Origin: Yponomeuta sedellus
Taxonomy: Eukaryota; Arthropoda; Insecta; Lepidoptera; Yponomeutidae
Assembly (NCBI GenBank): GCA_934045075.1
Contig: OW203745.1
Span: forward strand, 15,000,768-15,064,767
Direction of reading: 5' to 3'
DNA length: 64,000 nucleotides
The notes below the pieces were generated by a model. That model was given only the letters and a program-made list of their open reading frames with translations, searched no databases and had not been told where the DNA came from. Each line of letters opens with the position of its first letter. Position 1 is the stretch's first letter. The translations under genes and the position numbers were made by a program. This document shows positions 20,605 to 32,600 of this stretch, piece by piece.

Positions 20605-23600
20605 CTGGAACAAATCGGAAACACTTTTTTACGTAGCCCATACTTCTCACAGAAAGGCCCGCCACTGTCTTACAATCCTCCACGGACTTGGCCCCCGTGG
20701 TGGAGTATGGCCTAACCTTCCTGCAATGCAGGAAGAGGCCCATGCCCCAGCAGTGGGGACGTACAAGGGTTGACATCGAATACAGGGTGAACATCGTGAG
20801 GAAACCCGCGGCTTGTATGGCTTCGCACGTATTACTAGTATTTCCTGTAGGCTAGGCCGCCTTAGCTGTCAGAATGGTATACGACATCAAACATCGTGAG
20901 GAAACCCGCGGCTTATAGGGCTCCGCACGTATTGACTAGTATTTTCTGTGGATTAGGCCGCAAGTTGTCAGAATACAGTATACACTTATCTAAAACCATG
21001 TCCCAGGCACTGCAGCGTCCGAGTGGTCCCTTCACCCATCTAGTGTGAGTGAAGATGCCACTAGACGCTGTATAAATCATCTCATTACGTAGACGCAAAA
21101 GCCAATGTTTACAGAGTGAATTTTTGAGATACTATTGTAACAGGAAAACGTTTTTAGGAGAATATCCATACCTTTTTAAGACATTTCGAAATGCATTCAC
21201 AGATTTATTTAGTTATAGAGATAGATACATAGAGAACACTTTATTGTACAAAAAAAATACAAAAACCTTTGTTGTTATAAAAGTGTACAAAAATAGTGCC
21301 TAGTCCCCAAACTAGAATACTCTGTATTATGGGTAACCATGGGTACTTCTTCTTCAGGCTATATTATGTAGTCCACTGCTGGACATAGCCCTCCCCTAAT
21401 GAGCGCCATAGCGCCCTGTCTTCAGTTTGCCGCATCCAGCATCTGCCGGCAGTTTTTCGCAGATCGTCATCCCACCTGGTCGCAGGGCGTCCTACACTAC
21501 GTTTGCCGAGTCATTTTTGTACATAAAAAGGAAATTACACAGATATTTCTTAACCTAAGAGGACAGACGGCGGCCTTATCACTAAAAGCGATCTCTTTAA
21601 CCTTTTCGTGGACTGGAGCAATACATTTGGAGAAGGAAGTAAATGCACAAACAAATCAAATTATACTATTTTTATTTTTAATGCACTAACCCGTGCTAAG
21701 GAACAAATTTCAAAACCTATTTAGAGGCTAAAAATTTCACCCATGCCGGGATTCGAACCCGCGTCCTCTGGCTATCCGTGCCAGGTAGCCACGGCGAAAT
21801 TTTTAGCCTCTAAATAGGTTTTTAAATCAAATTATTTAATTTGATTTGTTTGTACATTTACTTCAAATAATGTCTCTCTCTCTCTATTTCAGACTAGCTG
21901 TGCCCCGCGGTGTTACCCGCGTTTTATCGAGTTTCCGAAATATTTTCCTGCAGTGAAGTGCCTAGTAGCCTAGTATGTTTAATCCAGGGTGTCAGCTAAC
22001 TCCATACCAAATGTTATTGAAATCGCTTCAGCCGTTTAGACGTGACAAAGTAACAAACATACACACTCACAAACTTTAGCCTTTAAAATATTAGTGTGAT
22101 ATGATATAATGAATATGTTATATTGTGAAGTCTTCTGTCAGTTTTACATTAATAACTCAGTCGATGACGGATTTCCGGTTCCGTGACGTGCTTCCGTTTC
22201 CATGTACGAAAATTTATTTAAAATGCGATTGTTTTGTGCGTGCGATATTTATTGTCTTTATTGCTTGAATATTTTAGTGCGGTGGTAGCGAAGCGGTAGA
22301 ATACCAGCTTTTCAATCGGAAGGCCGTGGGTTCGAATTGCGGAATGTATACTATTTTTCTAAATTGTGTACATTCTGAATTTATAGTAGCAATACCACTC
22401 GCTTACTGTGAAGGAAAACATCGTGAGAAAATCCGATTGTCTGCCAGCGCTTGAAATTGTTAATCCGCGGTGGGCACACATGGTATTTATGCTAGGCAGT
22501 TATCAGTCGTCTAATATACTTCAAAATTGTACCTTGCTTTATATAATGGACTCTAAGATAAGTTAGAATATTTTTTATTGTACAATGGAAAAACAACAAA
22601 TACAAAACAATTGCAAATGTACATAGTACAATTGGCGGCCTTATTGCTAAAAGCAATTTCTTCCAGACAACCTTACGATGGAAAGTTGCTGAAGGAAATT
22701 AGAAAGACGGGTAGCCAGTGCAAATTCTAATAATATCGGATTCTAATATTTTAACATGAGCTCTATAATTAAAATTAAAATTTACAATGAAGTTTTCTGT
22801 ACTCATTTTCAATGCAAAGGCTAAACTCACCAGAACGGTATACCCGTCGGTACAATTCATACCGTACGCCTTGGGTATGACGTCCATTGCCTCGTTCGCT
22901 CTGCCCAGGTTTATGAAGGCGAACGTGTGGGCCGGGAAACGATTGCCTTTGTACGGGGCATGAGTTTTGACCCACAGCGTGGTGGATGGCGTTAGCTGAG
23001 GACAGACGATCATTCGGTTATTTATTTGTTTATCTAAGGTCACCAAAAACGGATACATTAATACATCCTATTATTGACTTAATTAAAGGTGTCCACTTCA
23101 ACCTAAAAGTAAAATTAACGACGCCTACGTAAAGCATAATAGCACCTAACCATAATGGTGCCATAATGGTGCCATAATGGTGCTATTATGCTTTACGTAG
23201 TATGCTTAGGTGCTGAAACTGAAATTATATTTATAAATAATAAATAAATAAATATTCATGGACATATTACACAGATCTCGTTAGCCCTATACTAAGTACA
23301 ACTAAATGACTTGTGTTATAGGTGCTAACTCGACGATAGATTTAATACAATAAGTACATAGATAACATCCAAGACCCGAGACAAACTAGAAAAGTTCGTT
23401 TCCTAGTTTGACCCGGCCGGGGATCGAACCCGAGACCTTTGGTTTTACAGTCAGCGTGCCAAACTACTGCGCCACCGAGGCCGTTTTTTTTTAAAAAAAC
23501 AAACAAACCACACAGGTATAAATATTATTAATAACTAGCTGACCTAGCGAACTTCCTATCCGTAAAAGAATTAGCGAAATCGGTCCAGTGCTCTCGAGAC

Positions 23601-26600
23601 TTGCGCTTACCAACACATTCAGCGATTCATTTTTATATTATAGATATGAGAGAGAGGTGACATGAGGGAAGGACGCTATGCATTTGTGCGATTGGAGTCT
23701 ATAATGCCGAGAGTAGAAAAGAGAACTAGCCGTTTGAACTGGGCTCTGGTGTCCGTCAGGTCCCCCACAAGGCGACTATTGGTAAAGGACCATTGGCATT
23801 GTACGAAAAGGCGTTACTTCTCGGAAATCCATAGAAAATGTGAAAATTACTTTGCTAAATTCCGCCAAAAATCCCACAAGCACCATGCGGTTAGTTGATG
23901 CACCGCCTTCCCGCCCACTTTTTTAAGCAGAAGCAAGACACGAACACACCACCACCGACACCAATACTTGTGTGAGAAAACACGCGACGCGTTTCGCCTC
24001 TAACACGAGGCATCCTCAGGCTCACATGTGCAAGTCATTGATTAACTTAGATCATAGGTATTTGTTAATGCTTGTTATTCGTTAGGTACCAGCAGAATAC
24101 CAGCGTTACAGAAAGTTGTCTTTCTGTAACACATGCTGAGCTGGGTCCTTTTCACAAACGCAGTACATTGGCACGGTATTTATATGACTGGTTTTGTTAT
24201 TGCTTTACATTGTTCTTTTATTTTGTGCAAAATTTTTGATCGCGTGCTTTTCTTAGCTTTAAGTATCATTGTAATGTGTTAAATGAATTTTTAATACAGT
24301 TGCTCAAAAAGTGGCGTATTACAGGGACGTATAGCGTGCGGGATGTGAGCTATTACACACGAGTGCTTTTTTTAACCTTTACCGCACTCGTGCCTTTTCT
24401 TTCCCAACTGTCGAAATTGTCTATTAAAAAGAAAAACAAACCATGAGTTTTTACTAAAAAAAAATCATAGAAGTTTTTATGAGCTACTAATTTGTTTCAA
24501 TATCAGATTTAATGATTTGATTGAATGAGTTAAGTTAGGTTTCATTTCATCTCATTAAATTTCATTTTCATTTTCATTTCATATCAATAAAATAATTCTA
24601 CTGAAGACTTGGCTGTATGGGCATAGTTCCCTTTGCCTACTAGAATGGGTGAAGAAAAAAAATCTCTGCTTATATATTTTTACGGTTGGCGCCATTTTCC
24701 AAATATTTTTTCTTTATTTAATTGCTTATTTTTTCGCAACTGTATTAGAATAGTCGTTCAGTACACGTGCGGAACCGTCATTGCAACTTGTTCCGACTGT
24801 CAACCCTCGCCTTCGGCTGCGCCTCGGCTCGGGTAGACATTAGTCGGAACTCTTTGCAATGACAGCCTTTTCGCACTTGTAATGAAATATACTATTGTGA
24901 ATAAAACGATTTCTATTCTATTCTAACTAGACTGTTATTTCATAGGTAATGGAAGATATGTGTATCATTAAACAAAATTCCCAGACAAAAAAAACCGCGT
25001 ACGTGTCGGGACAAGCACTGCAGGGTTCCCCAGAAGGAAGGGCTTCTAACTGCTTCACAGAACTAACCAAATGATTATATTACTTTTAATGCACTAACCC
25101 GTGCTAAGGACAATTTTAAAAACCTATTTAGAGGCTAAAACCCTTAGCACGGGTTAGTGCATCAAAAATAATATAATCATGTGGGTACAGCGATATCATT
25201 CCGATGTAAAGCCTAACTGCAAAGTAGGTCCTCGGGGCTGCAAGTAATGCAAATTACTTCAGCCACATGTCGCTGCCTGTACGTAATACAGAGAATATTG
25301 TAGAGGTTCGAAATGTTACTGATGCCGGTGAGTCGCCCACTAGCTCAGTTGGAAAGAGCGCTGGCAAGGACAGGCAGAGGTCGCGGGTTCGAATCCCGGC
25401 ATGGGTTGATTTTTTAGCCTCTAAATAGGTTTTTAGAACTAACCAACTTCATCAAATTAATTCTCAATAGAATTCGTTTTTCTGTTCGATTGTTCTTCTT
25501 CGATGCGTTTTGCAGATCACAAAACCTCGATTCGTGTCCTCTAAACGTATTGGCAAAGTTTCATTACGGTACGGCATCGATATCAACCCTTGTATGTCCC
25601 CACTGCTGGGGCACGGGTCAGCTCCTGCATCGCAGGAAGGTTAGGCCATACTCCACCACGGGGGCCAAGTCCGGGTTGGTGGAGGATTGTAAGACAGCGG
25701 CGGGCCTTACTGTCAGTCTTAACTGTTAATTAAAGTACGCAACTGTTATTGAAGCCATACGCAGGACTGAGGCACACCATCAGCTGATAATTTAATTATA
25801 CATTACTTTACATAGTTACACACTAAGATATACATTAAAATATAAAACAATACACACCCTCTCACACACACTCACTCACAAACATTATTACACAAAGAGA
25901 GGTTCCCTACGCACAGCACACTTTTAAAAATTTTAAATGTTATGCATGATTAATAAATGTTAAAAAGTAAACAAAATTCTAAATTTTAAGTTTTAAATGT
26001 TTTAAAGATAACACCTTATTGTCACTTCTTTGGATTTATATTACATATTGATGTACGAACACGCCCTCTTACATATTGATGTACGAACACACCCTCTAAA
26101 TAATTACCGTACCTTTTGGGATGAGGCGCTGCTTACTGTAATACAGGCAATAAGCCTAGCTTAGTAGCAGATGCTGTATGATTTTGTGCTATTGAACGTA
26201 TCAGTCCTATGTAACTTAGCCCTATTTTGTATTCTTTGGTCAATAAAAAATATTCTTATATTCTTATAACCGCAAAGGCCAGACTAACTACAGAATGGGA
26301 GTTTCTCATTGAACGGCCGTTATTATTATATTTTATTGCACACGAAACATTAAATAATACATTACATAAGAAATAACATGTACAAAGGCGAGCTTATCTC
26401 TGTAAGAGATTTCTTCCAGCAAACCTCGGAGAGTCGGAGCAGCAGTAAAAACGGGTCTATATACGTGCACAAAATAAAGTAAATAGACTGCAAAAACCCT
26501 TAACAATAACCTAAGAAGTAATAATACACCACATAGACTAAATACCTGTCATCGTCAGGCTTTACTAGTCCACTGCTGGACATAGCCCTCCCCTAAAGAG

Positions 26601-29600
26601 CGCCACGTTGTGCTATCATAGGTGGGTAATGCCCATAATCCCCACGCTGGGCATGCGGGTTGGGGATCGCAGTTCGGTGGAATTGTACTACTAATTGTAA
26701 ATACCTGTAAATAAAATACATAGTAAATCATAAATAAATATATAGCTCAAAGTTATGATAGAGATAAATAGTGCTCTTTCAGCTGCTTCTTAAATGTACC
26801 AATTGTGGGACTAGCGCATATTTTCTGTGGTAGTGCATTCCACAGCCTAACCGATTGGGCCGTGAATAAGTCACCGTGAACTCCACTATTGTGAGCAGGG
26901 ATTTCAAGAAGGTGCAAATTAATAGTTCTAATTGGCCTATCTGCAGAGTGCAGGTACTGAAACCTTTCTCTGAGGTATGCGGGGGACGAGGGATTAAAAC
27001 ATAACATAACATTTACATACAGGCACATGCATTGCTTCTGGCCCCACACTAGGATACCCTGTGTCGTGGGAACCAGAAACAACATCACAAACATGTAAAC
27101 ATCCAAGACCTGGAGTTTTTTTTGTTTCCAGCCGGGATTCGAACCCGGGACCTCTTGCATAGTAGGTAGATGCGCTACCGCTACGCCACAGAGGTCGACA
27201 TTAAGAATGTTGTATAATAAAGAGAGTATGTTTGGATTTCGGCGAAGACGAACGAGCCATTTTGTTGGGGCCGTTTTGACTAGGTCCCGAAAGTATTCTC
27301 ACCCTCGTAGGCTTAGCCGGCAAGCCCTTGTCGTCCTGCGCTATAGCGATGAGGTCCAAATTCAGCAGGGTGCTCCGATCCTCGGCGCTGATGCTGGCCA
27401 TGTCGCAGCTGATAATGAGCGGGGCCGACATCATCGCGAAGGCCGCCATCTGGGCGCGGCCCTGCCCTGGGGAGAGGCAGCCCGTGCCCACTTTTAACTG
27501 GAAAAAACGAGAGAAATTATAAAATGGAATAGCAGGGAGGAATTAAGACGGAAACTCATTAATAAGACGTGACCCGACGCGACGTGTAGACACCCGATGT
27601 AACCGTGCAATTACCGTACGCATGGGGTCGCGTCGGATGTTCATAGTGTGATTCTTCCTACTCAGAGGCTAAAAATTCCACCCATGCCAGGATTCGAACC
27701 CGCGACCTCTGGCTATCCGTGCCTACGCTCTTCCAACTGAGCTAATGGGCGACTCACGGGCATTAGTGAAATTTCGAACCTCTTTACAATACTCTCTGTA
27801 TACGTACAGGCAGCTACATTGTCCTTAGCACGGGATAGTGCATTAAAAAAAGAATATAATCATGTGAGTACAGCGTTATCATTCCGATGTAAAACCTAAC
27901 TGCAAAGTAGGTACTCGGGGCTGCAAGTAATGCAAATTACTTCAGCCAGATGTCGCTGCCTGAACGTTATATTACGTTCAGGCAGACTTTCGAACCACTT
28001 ACAATACTCTCTGTATTCAGAGAGTATTGTCAAGAGGTTCGAAATTTCACTGATGCCGGTGAGTCGCCCATTAGCTCAGTCGGAAGAGCGCGGGCACGGA
28101 TAGCCAGAGGTCGCGGGTCCACGGGTGGAATTTTTAGCCTCTAAATAGGTTTTTAAAAATTGTCCTTAGTACGGGTTAGGTTAAGAGCATTAAAAAGAAT
28201 ATAATTTAGTTTATTTTATATTGTTTATTGTGCTACTTTTTATGAAGAAGCTTTCGGCGAATTTTTAGAATGTGTTATGCCTCTTTCTATGCAAATAAAT
28301 AAAGCATTGCTGTGTGGTGTCGGCCTATAGAATAGTACCAACCCAATTCTTCCCGCGGGTGTCGTAAAAGGCGACTAAGAGACACAAACCGGGGGGTGGG
28401 CAGCAGCGCCCCCTGCAGTACAATTCCACCGAACTGCGATCCCCAACCCGCATGCCCAGCGTGGGGATTATGGGCACTACCCCCTATGATAGCACAACGT
28501 GGCGCTCTTTAGGGGAGGGCTATGTCCAGCAGTGGACTAGTATAGCCTGACTACGACCACATACTCACCATATCCGGGTCGAACCATCCGGTTTCCGGCC
28601 CGTGGAGGCGACTCATGACCTCGTACCGCTGCTCGAAGTACTCTATGATCTGAACCACGGAATCCCAGACGCAGAACACGTCGTGGTAATCCCGCCACAG
28701 GTTGCAGTGCCGAGATATTAACCGGTACGGCAGCTTTACAGGAGATTACACTCGATTAGATTCAATACTACTTATTAACAAATAATATTTATTACCGAGA
28801 AGAATAATACACAGAGACAAATCATTGGTAGAACAAAGGTTTAACGTAAGTAACTAGAGCCCACCAAACCGGACTTGGCCCCCGAGGTGGAGTATGGCCT
28901 AATCTTCCTGCGATGCAGGAAGAGACCCGTGCCCCAGCAGTGGGGACATACAAGGGTTGATAACGATAACTAGAACAACGGTGACCCAACACTAGGCACG
29001 CCTGTATCGTGGGCGCCACGACATAATTGGGCGTTATGTTGACATTACATTGCGGCAATCTAAGCATCTTATGATCTAATTTTTTTTAAGTACAGTAAGT
29101 GTAGGTATAATAAAATTGTTTTTCTATGAGCATGTCTTGAAACACTCGTGGCCTAGTCGAACCGAGTGATTGGAAGCAATCACTTGACTTTAGCAACAAC
29201 AGGCGCGGTCCGGTGCAGGATGGGTGACCGTCCCGTAACTATGGCATTTTTCCCGAGCGCTTGCGTGCTTCGCAAGGCACGCAGGAAGTTATTAAGCCGC
29301 CCATAAGGCTTTACGACTGCCATTACATGTCAGCCGGCACCAACGGGTTGACGTGCCTTCCGAAGCACGGAACCGCTCGGAAAAATGCCCCTAGCGGTAG
29401 TCATAGACGGTTACCCATACTAAACGCGCCCTATGTTGTCCTATGTCGCCCTATGTTGGGTCACGATCGTTTAAGATCACTCAGGCACCCGGGGCTACGA
29501 GCGATTCAATGTAACATTAATTAACATTAAATAATGTAAAAGCGACATCCGAGAGGAGCACGCTCGGGTGCTCGGCGCTCGTATCGAGCTGCTCGGCTCG

Positions 29601-32600
29601 CTGTACTGACACGCCGAATATTCGATTTGCAACGCGCTCTCATCAAGCGAATATTCAATGTTAGTTGCCGCCTTCGATTTCAACCCTGTATGTCCCCACT
29701 CCTGGGGCACGGGTCTCTTCCTGCGTTGCAGGTAGGTTAGGCCATACTCCACCACGGGGGCCAAGTCCGGGTAGATGGAGGGTTGTAAGACAGTGGCGGG
29801 CCTTACTGTCAGAAGTTATCAAGCCGCCCATAAGGCCTCTGACATGGCTTAACGACTGCCATTACATGACAGCCGGCATCCACGACCTTAAAGGTTGCCA
29901 TTCACAGGCGCGCCCATCCGCCGGACACGTCGACAAGTCCGCAGACAAATCTGCGTGTGAATGTAGTGGTTCTCGGTTCGGTGCGCGGCTCACGGCTCGG
30001 CGCGGCGCTCGACATCTGGAGAAGCGTGGCACGATGTGGAGTGTGTGGACGATGACGGATTTGCCCACGAATGGGTGCGGCTTGGGGCTCGGCTCGCGAT
30101 GCGTGCAGTGAATGGTGGGCTTTAGATATTTATTTATTGCTAGAATATTTTCGGGGCTTAATCGCGTAGTAATTTATAGCTATTTTACCTCGACGTTTCG
30201 ACGACTTTTTTTTTCAGTGTTTAAAATATGTTATTTATTTATTGCGTAGCCATGGTAACGTGAATCGTGTCAACGGATTCTGTGGCGGTATGAAGTTCAC
30301 CGGGACAGCTAAACTATATTTGTAAGTAGCTCTGTGAGAAATTCAGTGACATATTTGTAGTCAGGTACTTACGTCGGTTATGTTGTAAATGAACTGCTTG
30401 TAATAGGGCCAGCTGCAGGAGTACACCATCGGCCTCCCCGTTTGGTTCAAGTAGTTGCCGAGTTTGATGTACGCTGAAAAGACAAATGTACTATTAACAT
30501 TGAAATAATACTGAGCGTTACAGAGGTAAAGTGACAGAGGCAGAGTAACAAAGACAAAGTGAGAGAGGCAGATTAACAAAGACCGAGAGACTGAAATAGA
30601 TAAAAATTGGTAGAGTGCAAAGGCAAAGAGGCAGAGTGAGAAACACAGAGTGGGAGAGGCAGATGACAAAAGCAGAGTGACAGAAGCAGAGTGAGGGAGG
30701 CAGGGTGGGAGAGGAAGAGTGACATAAATAGAGTGAGAGAGACAGTGTGAGGGAGGCAGAGTGAGAGAGGCAGAAGCAGAGTGATAGAAGCAAAGTGAGA
30801 GAGGTAGAGTTATAGAGATAAAGCGACATAGGCAGAATAAGAGAGGCGAGTGAGAGAGACTGTTTAACAACGGATTGAAACGGATTACGATAGGCTGAGT
30901 GATAGAGCAGACTGGCGTAGGCAAAGGGGCAGAGTGAGAAAAGCAGAGTGGGAGAGGCAAGGAGAGTAATTAATTAAATTAATTCCAATAATTACCTATG
31001 TCAAGGAAGCTATTTTCCACGAAGCACCCATCAACCTGCAATAGTGACCACCATTATGAGTGGTTATCTGGCCTATTTATTTTCTACAAAGATTTAAATG
31101 TAACTTGAAATTGACGCCTATTTTTAATTGTAACTTTAATTAAGTCTAGCACGACATAATAAGACACAATTCTTTGTGACTTCAGGTTCATTAAATAAAC
31201 ATTTCGTTTTTACACAATGTTTATTTAATGGTGCATAACAGCTTTTTACCCGATTGCGGCAGAGTTCAGAAGGAGTGTAATGTGTTTAGATCGTATGTAT
31301 GCATGTAAGTATGTCCGATTATATTATCCCTGATAACTCCTTAACCGATGGTCAGATCTTGACAAACAATATCTGAAGCGATTCGTCATGTTTGCGCTAG
31401 TGTCATAGGCTATAAATTATGAATTCAGCATAATTGTAAAAAAAAAAAAACAACAATGATATATTATTATGTGATACACTTTTTGTCGGAAGAGTCCGAC
31501 TATCAAAAGCCAAGTAAGTTGATCCGGTCAAAACTCAAATAATGTGTAGTACTTACGAAAGTAAATGATGTAAATAAAGAACTGAAATAAAAAATAACTA
31601 AGAACCCGACTGCTTAGTAAAAACTATGCATTTAGCGACGCGAGTGTACTCGCGTAAACATGACGAACCGTTTGAGATATTATTTGTAAGTTACTGTTTT
31701 ATGTCACATTTTTATAATTATAATACTTTATTGCACACGAAACATTAAATAGGACGAAAGAAATAACAGGTACAAAGGCGAGCTTATCTCTGTAAGAGAT
31801 TTGTTCTAGCAACCTTGGAGAATCGGAGTAAAAAACTGGTCTATATACGTGTACAAAATAAACTACATAGACTGCAAAAACCCTTAACAATAAAATACTT
31901 AAGCAGAAATAATACACTACATAAACTAAATACCTGTAAATATAAAAAAAATGAAATAAATAGAAATAATAAATAGTCTACCTTCAAATAGTCGACACCC
32001 CACTCGGCGAACGACTGGGCATCGATCTTGAAGTAGTTCCGCGAACCTGGGTAGAGTTTGCACGTCACCTCGGCGACGTTTGTGTACATGCCGAACTTTA
32101 GGCCTTTCGAGTGTATCTAGAAGGGGGAAGACAGTCATTAATTAACCAATCGATCGATGGATAGTTCATCAGGGGCCTATATAAGATGACATTAAATGAA
32201 AAGGTTTTATTCAAAGTAGCGCAGATACTGCGGCTTAATGAACGTTACAAGTCAAACTAGGTGTCCATTTCAAAATCTAGATGATTTTGGAGAAAAAGTG
32301 GACAAATAAACTCCAAACTTAGTCTTTTCAAATTCCTTAACTAACAGAGTTTACACAAATTTTACAAAACTCATGCATTTTACATGCTTGATGACAGATA
32401 GAGAACACTTTATCTTTAACATAAAAATGAATCGCTGAATGTGTTGATAAGCGCAAATCTCGGGAGCAGCTGAACCAATTTCGCTAATTCTTTTTTTACA
32501 ATATTCCTTAAAGTACGAGGATAGTTCTTAAGGGGAGAAAAGTAAAAAAAATAAAGAATTGACTGTTAAGCGGTACGAAGTTCGCTGGGTCAGCTAGTCT

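Noticed and set aside
23662..23898. 78-codon plus-strand frame beginning MREGRYAFVRLESIMPRVEK
   Set aside because: Starts just past a Helitron-like end, no domain and no splice sites supporting it.
29665..30111. 148-codon plus-strand open frame
   Set aside because: Lies over a SINE body and GC-rich junk; no domain, and the opposite strand has similar chance frames.
30361..30960. 199-codon Ser/Leu/Cys/His-rich open frame on the minus strand
   Set aside because: It arises from the purine-rich minisatellite in a GH27 intron; only the last part (30373-30473) is a real exon, in that frame by necessity of splicing.
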